Shown here piece by piece: positions 1 to 5,232 of a stretch of DNA of 5,232 nt (its first letter is position 1; each line of letters starts with the position of its first letter). Both the position numbers and the translations under genes were made by a program. Below the pieces are notes generated by a model that had not been told where the DNA came from, searched no databases, and worked only from the letters and a program-made list of their open reading frames with translations. The DNA comes from Bacteroidota bacterium. GTDB lineage: Bacteria; Bacteroidota; Bacteroidia; Bacteroidales; FEN-979. Where the stretch lies: assembly GCA_026391755.1 (NCBI GenBank), contig JAPLDN010000084.1:1-5232 (forward strand). Direction: 5' to 3'.

Positions 1-455
1 AGGAGGATATCGGCATTGCCCAGCCAGGAAAAGACATAATCGATGGCAGCGAGGTTTTTTTCCGCCAGTTTGATATTGACCTCCCTTGAGAAAGGCGTCA
101 GTACCACGATAGGTATCCTGGGGTATTTGCTCTTGATCTGCATTGCCAGGTCGAATGTATCGGCCTGCTCAATATTGAGCATGGAAATAACCAGTTCTAT
201 ATTCTTGTCTTCAAGGACTTCAAAAGCCTCTTTTTCGGAAGTTACTTTTATAAATTGGGGCGGATATCGCAGGTTGAGCGAGACATATTCCATGAAAATG
301 GTCTCGTCAATCCTTCCGTCCTCCTCGAGCATGAATGAATCATAAGTACTCGATATAAGCAGGATCTGGTAGATCCTGCGCTTCATCAACATATTGAACG
401 ATGTGTCAATGAAGTAGTACTTCTTAGGATTTAAAGCGTTTTGCTTTAGGTGCAT
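1..455 (-). CDS. PEP/pyruvate-binding domain protein, N-terminal pseudo-receiver part (3' end outside the window)
   Basis: This frame is open from the ATG at 455-453 to the left edge and gives 151 codons with no stop; an in-frame TAA two codons before the ATG fixes this as the earliest start. The visible part resembles the N-terminal domain of large Bacteroidota proteins annotated as PEP synthase-like or PEP/pyruvate-binding: LLISSTYDSFMLEEDGRID at residues 32-50, SLNLRYPP at 59-66, and YVFSWLGN at 140-147. The fold looks like a response-regulator receiver (strand ELVIS at 87-91, strand IPIVVLT at 114-120). However, the position where a receiver carries its phosphorylated Asp, right after ELVIS, is Met92, so it probably does not accept phosphate. 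The catalytic or ATP-grasp part would lie beyond the edge and cannot be checked here. The gene starts 34 bp after the stop of the ferritin-like gene, so the two probably share a transcript. Family assignment is from memory of conserved motifs; the function of the whole protein is not established by this fragment. Confidence 0.78.
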   Translation of the reverse strand, partial: MHLKQNALNPKKYYFIDTSFNMLMKRRIYQILLISSTYDSFMLEEDGRIDETIFMEYVSLNLRYPPQFIKVTSEKEAFEVLEDKNIELVISMLNIEQADTFDLAMQIKSKYPRIPIVVLTPFSREVNIKLAEKNLAAIDYVFSWLGNADIL

Positions 456-489
456 ACCTTATGCTGAAATTTCCACTAAGATACGGAAA

Positions 490-945
490 TCAGTTTTCTC
501 TGAAGATAACATCGTCATATTCGATCTCAAATCTGAGTTTATGCCGTGATTCTTCAAGAGCAAGAGACTGGAGCAACTCTTTCACGGCCGGATCTTCCGC
601 CTGTGCGGCAAGCACGGTATACATTCGGAAAGCAGCCTTTTCCTTCTTCATGGCCAGGATAAGAGCATCCTGGTATGTCATACCCGGTGAGGGCTTCACG
701 TCGATAAGATATTCGGAGATCTTAAGGTCCCTTACTTTTTCATCGCTCAGGTGAAGCGTCCCGTTTTCCTTTATTTTGGTAAGATTCGCCTTATGGCGCA
801 TTTCTTCCTCCGCGAACTCGTTGAAGATGTTTTTGGTTTCAGAGCTTTTCGACTGGGCCGACAGCAAGAGGTAAAAATCAACAGCTGCCTGTTCTTCGCC
901 TATTGCGAAGTCAAGGATTTCGGTTATATTTTTGAATTCTTTCAT
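490..945 (-). CDS. Ferritin-like di-iron protein (rubrerythrin family, no rubredoxin domain)
   Basis: The 151-residue protein has two similar helical halves, each with the di-iron pattern of rubrerythrin-type ferritin-like proteins. The first half has E18 followed by Y25 (GEEQAAVDFY) and then E48-x-x-H51 (EEEMRHK). The second half has E102 followed by Y109 (KEKAAFRMY) and then E132-x-x-H135 (EESRHK). These residues are the expected iron ligands of a four-helix bundle. There is no CxxC pair anywhere, and indeed no cysteine, so the C-terminal rubredoxin domain of classical rubrerythrin is absent. Family members reduce peroxide or handle iron in anaerobes, but without the rubredoxin the electron donor would have to be another protein. 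The start at 945 is the only Met before the conserved N-terminus; its leader is A-rich (AAAAACATATG) with no clear Shine-Dalgarno sequence. It lies 143 bp downstream of the large oxidoreductase gene, behind a heptamer repeat array, and 34 bp upstream of the PEP-binding gene. Family call is firm; physiological role is inferred. Confidence 0.9.
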   Translation of the reverse strand: MKEFKNITEILDFAIGEEQAAVDFYLLLSAQSKSSETKNIFNEFAEEEMRHKANLTKIKENGTLHLSDEKVRDLKISEYLIDVKPSPGMTYQDALILAMKKEKAAFRMYTVLAAQAEDPAVKELLQSLALEESRHKLRFEIEYDDVIFREN

Positions 946-980
946 ATGTTTTTGTCTTGGGTAAATCTTTTTAGGTACTA

Positions 981-1064
981 GTGATGAGTGACGAGTGACG
1001 AGTGATGAGTGACGAGTGATGAGTGACGAGTGACGAATGACGAGTGATGAGTGATGAGTGATGA
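981..1064. repeat. Tandem heptamer array, 12 copies of GTGAYGA
   Basis: Twelve uninterrupted 7-bp units fill this stretch exactly. Six read GTGATGA, five read GTGACGA, and one (1037-1043) reads ATGACGA. The only variable sites are unit position 5 (T/C) and one G-to-A change at position 1. There are no spacers, so it is not a CRISPR array. It occupies most of the 143-bp gap between the large oxidoreductase gene and the ferritin-like gene. The last part forms one arm of an imperfect hairpin with the inverted units that follow. Confidence 0.95.
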
Positions 1065-1107
1065 GTTTTCTTACTCAAGGCTCATGACTCATCGCTCATG
1101 CCTCATG
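1039..1107. repeat. Imperfect inverted repeat (27-bp arms, 15-nt loop) made of heptamers
   Basis: The arm at 1039-1065 and the reverse complement of 1081-1107 agree at 21 of 27 positions without gaps; the loop is 1066-1080. In the transcript of the minus-strand genes this would be a long bulged hairpin that begins inside the last codons of the large oxidoreductase gene. No T-run follows on the minus strand, so a standard intrinsic terminator is not supported. Protection of the 3' end of the mRNA or partial termination is possible but only inferred. Confidence 0.75.
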
Positions 1108-1108
1108 G
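1074..1108. repeat. Five degenerate heptamers in inverted orientation
   Basis: After a 9-bp spacer (1065-1073) the repeat resumes in the opposite orientation as CTCAAGG, CTCATGA, CTCATCG, CTCATGC and CTCATGG. All five begin with CTCA, and the last four share CTCAT, which is the complement of ATGAG in the direct array. The units are more diverged than the direct ones. They overlap the end of the large oxidoreductase gene: the stop codon (1089-1091) and the last five codons, which encode MRHER, lie inside this block. Confidence 0.85.
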
Positions 1109-4100
1109 CTATCTCAAATTCCTCTTCAAACTTCTTTATTACAGCATCGCAACCGTACATGTATTTACGCTGATGATTGTCCTTTTTGGTAGGTTGCAGT
1201 TGTAACGTTTCCTTCCCGTTCTTTTCGGGGAACAGGGTAACCACTTCCATAAACGTATCGATTGGGCTGCTGCTGACTTTATGCCCAATAGCTGCAAGCA
1301 AACCTGCTAATTGCTGCAGATTGGTTTGCTCAGGTTTTGGTTTCATCTCCGCCTGGAACTGCTGTAATGCTTTCTGCGCATTTGTGTAGGATCCTCCGCT
1401 TTCAGCGGGAAATGAAGCAGGAAGGACCAGGTTGGCCATGGATGCGGTTTCGGTCATAAAATAATCCTGCACTACTATGAATTCAACCGGTTTAAATAAA
1501 GAATCCACATAGGCCCTGTCGATGGCGCAGCCAACCGGATCTTCCCCGAAAATAAACATATTCTTCACCCTGCCATCCTGTACACTGCCATGGAGGCATT
1601 TTGTTTCAGCCGGAGCAAGCAGATCAGTCTTCCATTTGTCTTTCAAACGCTCAATATATCCTGCATCAGCAAGCTCCTGCCCTCCAATACCATAATGCGG
1701 GCTTACACCCATATCGAACAAACCCTGTGAATTATTCTTTTCCTTCATTGCAACCAATCCGCTGGCAGTCTTGCCAAGCTTGCCCGTGATCATTGCCAGG
1801 TTGAACAGCTCTTTTGAAGCAGAGCCTGAAATTTCCTTTTCTGAGAACAGGATCACGGCATTCATTTCCTTATTATACAATTCGGTAAAGGCAGCCAGTT
1901 CCTCAGCTCCGATGCCTGATTCAACAAGAAGATCATTAATATCAACTTCAAGCAGCTGATTTTTATATTCCTCAAATCCTTCCACCCGGTCGCGCAGGAA
2001 CAGACCATTCTCGAGGCCCTTCGAAAGGATGTAATGGTTCATGGCTTTTATAAAATGGTAATATGACCTTATCCTGATTTCCTGGTTTACTTTATGGGAA
2101 AGGCTGTTATTCTCCTTCACGGTAATCATCACCTGAGGGATCTTTTTCAGAAAATGCGCATTCTGAGCCATAAAGCCTGCTACGGCATGGTCAAGGTTGA
2201 TCTCTGTTCCGAGAAAACAGATAAGGCTTGCATCCTGAATTTCGCCGAAAGGCACATTATATTCACAGTTTTTACGGTAGCTCTCTCCTCTTCCAAGGTA
2301 ATGAAAACTGCCTATATTGTTGGTCTTTACAGCCAGCCTGGCAAGTTTGTGGATAAGGTACATCTCTTCGTTGGATAGTCTTGCCCCAGCGAAAAATGCA
2401 TTTTCGTCGGGTTTTACATCTGAGATCTTCTCTTTGATGATACCGAAAGCCTTTTCAAAACTGATAGTTTCAAATTTCCCGTTCACCCTGAGCATGGGTG
2501 TGGTGATCCTTGAAGTGTCGTTCAGGTAATTGTAGCCGAATTTTGCATAGCGGCAAATATTGCCATCGGTATTAACCAGGCCTTTCCGTCCTGTAACGCC
2601 AAGAGTAAATCCGTTTACAGTATGCAGGCTGATGGCACAGCCCATAGAGCAATATGTGCATATGCTTTCAACTGCTTTTGTTTTCACCGGCCCTGGTTTG
2701 AAAATCACATTTTCAGTGATGGCACCTGTGGGGCAGGTTGAGATGCACATGCCGCAGGATTCGCATTGGGTGTCCTGAAGGGCTTCGCCCATTGCAGGGG
2801 CCACATAGGTGTCGAAACCGCGGTTGATGAGTCCCAGCGCATTGGCGCCGACAACTTCCCTGCAGATCCTGACACAACGGGCGCAGAGAATACATTTGTT
2901 ATTGTCTATCTCGATGTAAGGATGGCGGAAGTCAACCAGGTATTCCCTGAATTCGCCTTCGAAATAATTCTGCCGGGCATTGTATTCACCCGAATATTTC
3001 TGAAGGTCGCAGTTGAAGAAGGCGGTGCAACCGCATTCGAGGCATCGCTGGCTTTCATGATAAGCGACTTCAGCATCCCGATACCCGAGTTCAACCTCGC
3101 TGAAGTTCATACGGCCTTCGGCAGGCAGGGTAGGCATTTCCTCCCGGCATTGTTTTTCGAACTTATCAAGGTAATCCTGGACCAGTTGTTTTTTAAAGTT
3201 ATCGCGTTTGCTGGTGAAAGGTTTTGTAGCGGGCTTGATGGGCAGTCCCATAACGAACTGGTGGGCGCTTGTAGAAGCAATCCTGGCCTGGGCTATTGCT
3301 TCTATTATAGTAGCCGGGCCTGTCACACCGTCGCCGGCAGCAAAAACCGAAGGAATGCCGGTTTGCAGGGTGTTTTTATCAGCATCCAGGTCTCCCCATT
3401 TATTGATCTTAAGCTCTCCTCCTTCGGCATAAGTATTGATATCATCGATGAAATTCACATCGGTCTTCTGCCCGATTGCGGCAAGAACATAATCGACCCT
3501 CAGATCGAAATCGGAACCTTCGACAGGCACAGGCCTGCGGCGGCCGGAAGAATCAGGTTCTGCAAGTTCCATTTTTATACATGTAATGGATTCGACCTCC
3601 CCTTTTGAATTTTTATTGATCTTTTTTGGAAGGGTCAGGAACATATATTCCACTCCTTCGAGCTTGGATTCATGGATCTCAATGGGGTTTGCAGGCATTT
3701 CCTTTTCGGTGCGGCGGTAAATCACGTACACCTTGTCGGCATTATAGCGTTTCGAGGTCCTGCAGCAGTCCATGGCTGTATTTCCGCCACCGACCACGGC
3801 AATGGTTTTACCTTTGAAGTCATACCTCTGGCCAGTCACTTCCATGTTTTTCAGAAAATCTATACCTGAGTAAACATTCCCTGCATCGTCACCCTCGCAG
3901 CCAACGCCTGTTCCTTTCTGGGAACCAATTGTCAGTACTAGGGCATCATATTTATCTCTGATCTCTTTATAGCTAAAGTTTTCGCCGAAGTTTTTGTTGT
4001 AATATATATTAACACCAAGGTCGGTGATGTTCTTCACTTCCTTGTCAAGAATGTCGTTGGGAAGCCTGTACTCAGGGATTCCGTAGCGAAGCCAACCGCC

Positions 4101-4796
4101 GGATTTCGGGGCAGCTTCAAAAATATCGACCTGGTGTCCTTCGATCTGCATGAAATGGCCAACCGACAAGCCTCCGGGGCCTGCACCAATGACTGCTATT
4201 TTTTTGCCGGTGGATTTCTTTACGTCGGGGACATATTTATCAGGTGATGCAAGATCATGATCCGACGCATAGCGTTTCAAGTAATCGATCCCGACCGGGG
4301 CACCTTCGTCGAGCAGGTTCCTGCGGCATTCTCTCTCGCAGGGACGAACACAAACGCGTCCGCAAATAGCAGGCAAAGGGTTTGTTTCCTTGATCAGCGC
4401 CACCGCTTCAGTATATAAGCCTTTTTCGATGAGGGAGATATATCCCTGCACATCCACGCCTGCCGGACAGGTTTGTTTGCATGGGCCAAGGCAGTCGGCA
4501 TAATGGTTACTGAGCATAAGCTCGAGCGCCATTTTTCTCGATTTACGTATGCCTTCACTTTCGGTGATGATCTTCATGCCTTCGGCAAGTTTTGTGGAGC
4601 ATGCAGGCTGGTGGCCTTTCATGCCTTCCACTTCCACCACGCATACATAGCATGAGGTGAAAGGCTCAAGGCGTTCGTCATTGCACAGGGTGGGTATTTC
4701 TGTTCCGTTCCGGCGCGACAGTTCTAAAATGGTCTCCCCGGGGTAGCCTTTTACTATATTTCCGTTTAAAATTATGTTTAATGAGTTGTCGGACAT
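1089..4796 (-). CDS. Multi-domain NuoG/NfnB-like iron-sulfur flavoprotein with molybdopterin-oxidoreductase fold
   Basis: A 1235-residue, probably cytosolic electron-transfer subunit; no signal peptide or membrane segment is seen. Domains: residues 1-80, [2Fe-2S] ferredoxin like NuoG (C38, C49, C52, C66); 96-175, cluster region with H98, C102, C106, C110, C145, C149, C153, C157, like the NfnB/GltD N-terminus; 198-520, FAD/NAD(P)H module with GAGPGG at 204-209, GGGNTAMD at 336-343, YRRTEKEMP at 360-368 and FAAGDG at 485-490; a small Cys group C585, C588, C590, C596; two [4Fe-4S] motifs (C635, C638, C641, C645 and C678, C681, C684, C688); a molybdopterin-type Fe4S4 site (C713, C716, C720, C748); and a molybdopterin-oxidoreductase fold to about 1145. 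The formate dehydrogenase catalytic Cys/Sec and C-terminal cofactor domain are not found. I chose Met at 4796 because the conserved ferredoxin begins there; the longer frame to 4847 starts inside a repeat. It follows a NuoF/HydB-type gene by 95 bp, suggesting one complex. Likely NAD(P)H-dependent, possibly bifurcating; the exact reaction is unknown. Other plausible labels are NuoG-like or formate dehydrogenase alpha subunit-like. Confidence 0.88.
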   Translation of the reverse strand: MSDNSLNIILNGNIVKGYPGETILELSRRNGTEIPTLCNDERLEPFTSCYVCVVEVEGMKGHQPACSTKLAEGMKIITESEGIRKSRKMALELMLSNHYADCLGPCKQTCPAGVDVQGYISLIEKGLYTEAVALIKETNPLPAICGRVCVRPCERECRRNLLDEGAPVGIDYLKRYASDHDLASPDKYVPDVKKSTGKKIAVIGAGPGGLSVGHFMQIEGHQVDIFEAAPKSGGWLRYGIPEYRLPNDILDKEVKNITDLGVNIYYNKNFGENFSYKEIRDKYDALVLTIGSQKGTGVGCEGDDAGNVYSGIDFLKNMEVTGQRYDFKGKTIAVVGGGNTAMDCCRTSKRYNADKVYVIYRRTEKEMPANPIEIHESKLEGVEYMFLTLPKKINKNSKGEVESITCIKMELAEPDSSGRRRPVPVEGSDFDLRVDYVLAAIGQKTDVNFIDDINTYAEGGELKINKWGDLDADKNTLQTGIPSVFAAGDGVTGPATIIEAIAQARIASTSAHQFVMGLPIKPATKPFTSKRDNFKKQLVQDYLDKFEKQCREEMPTLPAEGRMNFSEVELGYRDAEVAYHESQRCLECGCTAFFNCDLQKYSGEYNARQNYFEGEFREYLVDFRHPYIEIDNNKCILCARCVRICREVVGANALGLINRGFDTYVAPAMGEALQDTQCESCGMCISTCPTGAITENVIFKPGPVKTKAVESICTYCSMGCAISLHTVNGFTLGVTGRKGLVNTDGNICRYAKFGYNYLNDTSRITTPMLRVNGKFETISFEKAFGIIKEKISDVKPDENAFFAGARLSNEEMYLIHKLARLAVKTNNIGSFHYLGRGESYRKNCEYNVPFGEIQDASLICFLGTEINLDHAVAGFMAQNAHFLKKIPQVMITVKENNSLSHKVNQEIRIRSYYHFIKAMNHYILSKGLENGLFLRDRVEGFEEYKNQLLEVDINDLLVESGIGAEELAAFTELYNKEMNAVILFSEKEISGSASKELFNLAMITGKLGKTASGLVAMKEKNNSQGLFDMGVSPHYGIGGQELADAGYIERLKDKWKTDLLAPAETKCLHGSVQDGRVKNMFIFGEDPVGCAIDRAYVDSLFKPVEFIVVQDYFMTETASMANLVLPASFPAESGGSYTNAQKALQQFQAEMKPKPEQTNLQQLAGLLAAIGHKVSSSPIDTFMEVVTLFPEKNGKETLQLQPTKKDNHQRKYMYGCDAVIKKFEEEFEIAMRHER

Positions 4797-4831
4797 ATGT
4801 TGTTTTAATTTACTTGTTACGAATTTTTTGC

Positions 4832-4885
4832 ATCTTATATCTGACATCCGATATCTGATATAAGATGTCAGATGTCGGATAAGAT
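4832..4885. repeat. Heptamer-built imperfect palindrome between the two redox genes
   Basis: Seven consecutive 7-bp units cover 4832-4880: ATCTTAT, ATCTGAC, ATCCGAT, ATCTGAT, then ATAAGAT, GTCAGAT, GTCGGAT, followed by a partial AAGAT. The last three are exact or near-exact reverse complements of the first three (ATCTTAT/ATAAGAT and ATCTGAC/GTCAGAT exact; ATCCGAT/GTCGGAT one mismatch), so orientation flips at about 4859/4860. The block can fold into a nearly symmetrical hairpin with a very short loop. It lies in the 95-bp gap between the NuoF-like gene and the large oxidoreductase gene. It could modulate the ratio of the two subunits or stabilise the mRNA, but that is inference. Confidence 0.85.
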
Positions 4886-4891
4886 TATTTT

Positions 4892-5232
4892 TTAAGTCAG
4901 TATTATCGACTCAAATTTGCATTTCGTGAAGCAGACCCCGCACTTTGTGCATAGTTCCTGGTTGATGTAATGCGGTTTCTTGCGTTCTCCGGTGATAGCT
5001 TTCGAAGGGCAATTCTTAAAGCACACCAGGCAGCCTGTGCATTTTTCCTGGTCCACGGTATAGGTGAGCAGGGGACGGCATACTTTGGCAGGACATTTCT
5101 TATGTCCTATATGTGCCTCATATTCATCCCTGAAATACCTTATAGTGGTAAGAACCGGATTCGGTGCTGTTTGCCCAAGGCCGCAAAGCGAATTGTCCTT
5201 GATCTGGTAAGCCAGTTCTTCAAGCTTCTCAA
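4892..5232 (-). CDS. NuoF/HydB-type NAD(P)H-binding flavin iron-sulfur subunit, C-terminal part (5' end outside the window)
   Basis: The frame enters from the right edge and ends at TAA (4892-4894), giving the last 112 residues. SLCGLGQTAPNPVL at fragment residues 14-27 is the end of the NuoF core; its Cys16 is the expected fourth ligand of the N3-type [4Fe-4S] cluster near FMN. RYFRDEYEAHI follows at 31-41. Then come two bacterial ferredoxin motifs: C64, C67, C70, C74 and C94, C97, C100, C104. This C-terminal ferredoxin extension is absent from respiratory NuoF and typical of the soluble relatives HydB, HndC and similar bifurcating-hydrogenase or formate-dehydrogenase partner subunits. C46 and C51 (KKCPAKVC) just before it could be part of a metal site. 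The FMN and NADH sites would lie beyond the edge. The gene precedes the large multi-domain oxidoreductase, the usual partner order, so both likely form one complex. The partner lacks hydrogenase motifs, so calling this hydB would overstate the case. Confidence 0.9.
   Translation of the reverse strand, partial: EKLEELAYQIKDNSLCGLGQTAPNPVLTTIRYFRDEYEAHIGHKKCPAKVCRPLLTYTVDQEKCTGCLVCFKNCPSKAITGERKKPHYINQELCTKCGVCFTKCKFESIILT

Noticed and set aside
43..981. Plus-strand frames at 43-345, 461-754 and 751-981
   Set aside because: They are antisense to the PEP-binding and ferritin-like genes, whose protein motifs are convincing.
981..1064. CRISPR array
   Set aside because: Units are 7 bp and contiguous, with no spacers.
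2713..2895. A short Cys-rich minus-strand frame that looks like a small metal-binding protein
   Set aside because: It is the ferredoxin-motif region of the large gene read in another frame, which explains the cysteine-like pattern.
2766..3608. A 280-residue plus-strand open frame
   Set aside because: It lies entirely antisense to the FAD and ferredoxin part of the large gene, whose motifs are intact; the product shows no recognisable domain. It is a shadow frame.
1089..4796. Formate dehydrogenase alpha subunit or [FeFe]-hydrogenase HydA as a firm name
   Set aside because: The catalytic Cys/Sec and C-terminal cofactor domain of formate dehydrogenase are not seen, and none of the H-cluster cysteine motifs is present.
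1089..4796. Glutamate synthase small subunit (GltD) as the name
   Set aside because: Only residues of about 96-520 resemble GltD; the NuoG-like, ferredoxin and molybdopterin-fold parts and the NuoF-like neighbour point to an electron-transfer complex, and no GltB is visible.
4794..4847. An upstream ATG at 4847 that would lengthen the large oxidoreductase by 17 residues
   Set aside because: The extra codons are read from the heptamer palindrome and its flank (MSDIR is repeat sequence), and the conserved ferredoxin domain begins directly after the Met at 4796.
4832..4893. Intrinsic terminator: hairpin followed by a T-rich run (4886-4893)
   Set aside because: The T-run follows the hairpin only on the plus strand, where no gene ends. 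It is also the stop and A-rich tail of the minus-strand NuoF-like gene. No T-run follows on the minus strand.

Overview
The window looks like a piece of an anaerobic or microaerophilic Bacteroidota (Bacteroidales-like) chromosome. The reasons are the family of the leftmost gene (a phosphoenolpyruvate/pyruvate-binding protein with a degenerate receiver domain, which I know mainly from Bacteroidota), gene starts without a clear Shine-Dalgarno sequence but with A-rich leaders, and the redox gene content. This placement is inference. No rRNA, tRNA, transposase or CRISPR array is visible.

All four genes are on the minus strand, so transcription runs from right to left. The order is: (1) 5232-4892, the C-terminal 112 codons of a NuoF/HydB-type flavin iron-sulfur subunit; (2) 4796-1089, a 1235-residue multi-domain iron-sulfur flavoprotein that joins a NuoG-like front end, an NfnB/GltD-like FAD/NAD(P)H module, several ferredoxin-type cluster sites and a molybdopterin-oxidoreductase fold; (3) 945-490, a two-repeat ferritin-like/rubrerythrin-type di-iron protein without a rubredoxin tail; (4) 455-1, the first 151 codons of the PEP/pyruvate-binding protein, which runs off the left edge.

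Genes 1 and 2 probably encode two subunits of one soluble NAD(P)H-linked electron-transfer complex related to HydABC/NuoEFG-type (possibly electron-bifurcating) enzymes. A NuoE-like subunit would be expected just beyond the right edge. The molybdopterin-fold domain has no cysteine at the place where formate dehydrogenases carry their catalytic Cys/Sec, and the usual C-terminal cofactor-binding domain is missing. The large protein is therefore better read as an electron hub than as a formate dehydrogenase. Genes 3 and 4 are 34 bp apart and likely cotranscribed; their link to the redox complex is positional only.

The most unusual non-coding content is a pair of repeat elements bracketing the large gene. 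Both are built from 7-bp units and both switch orientation in the middle, so each can fold into a long imperfect hairpin. One (981-1108) fills the gap after the large gene and supplies its last five codons and stop. The other (4832-4885) fills the gap before it and creates a misleading upstream ATG.
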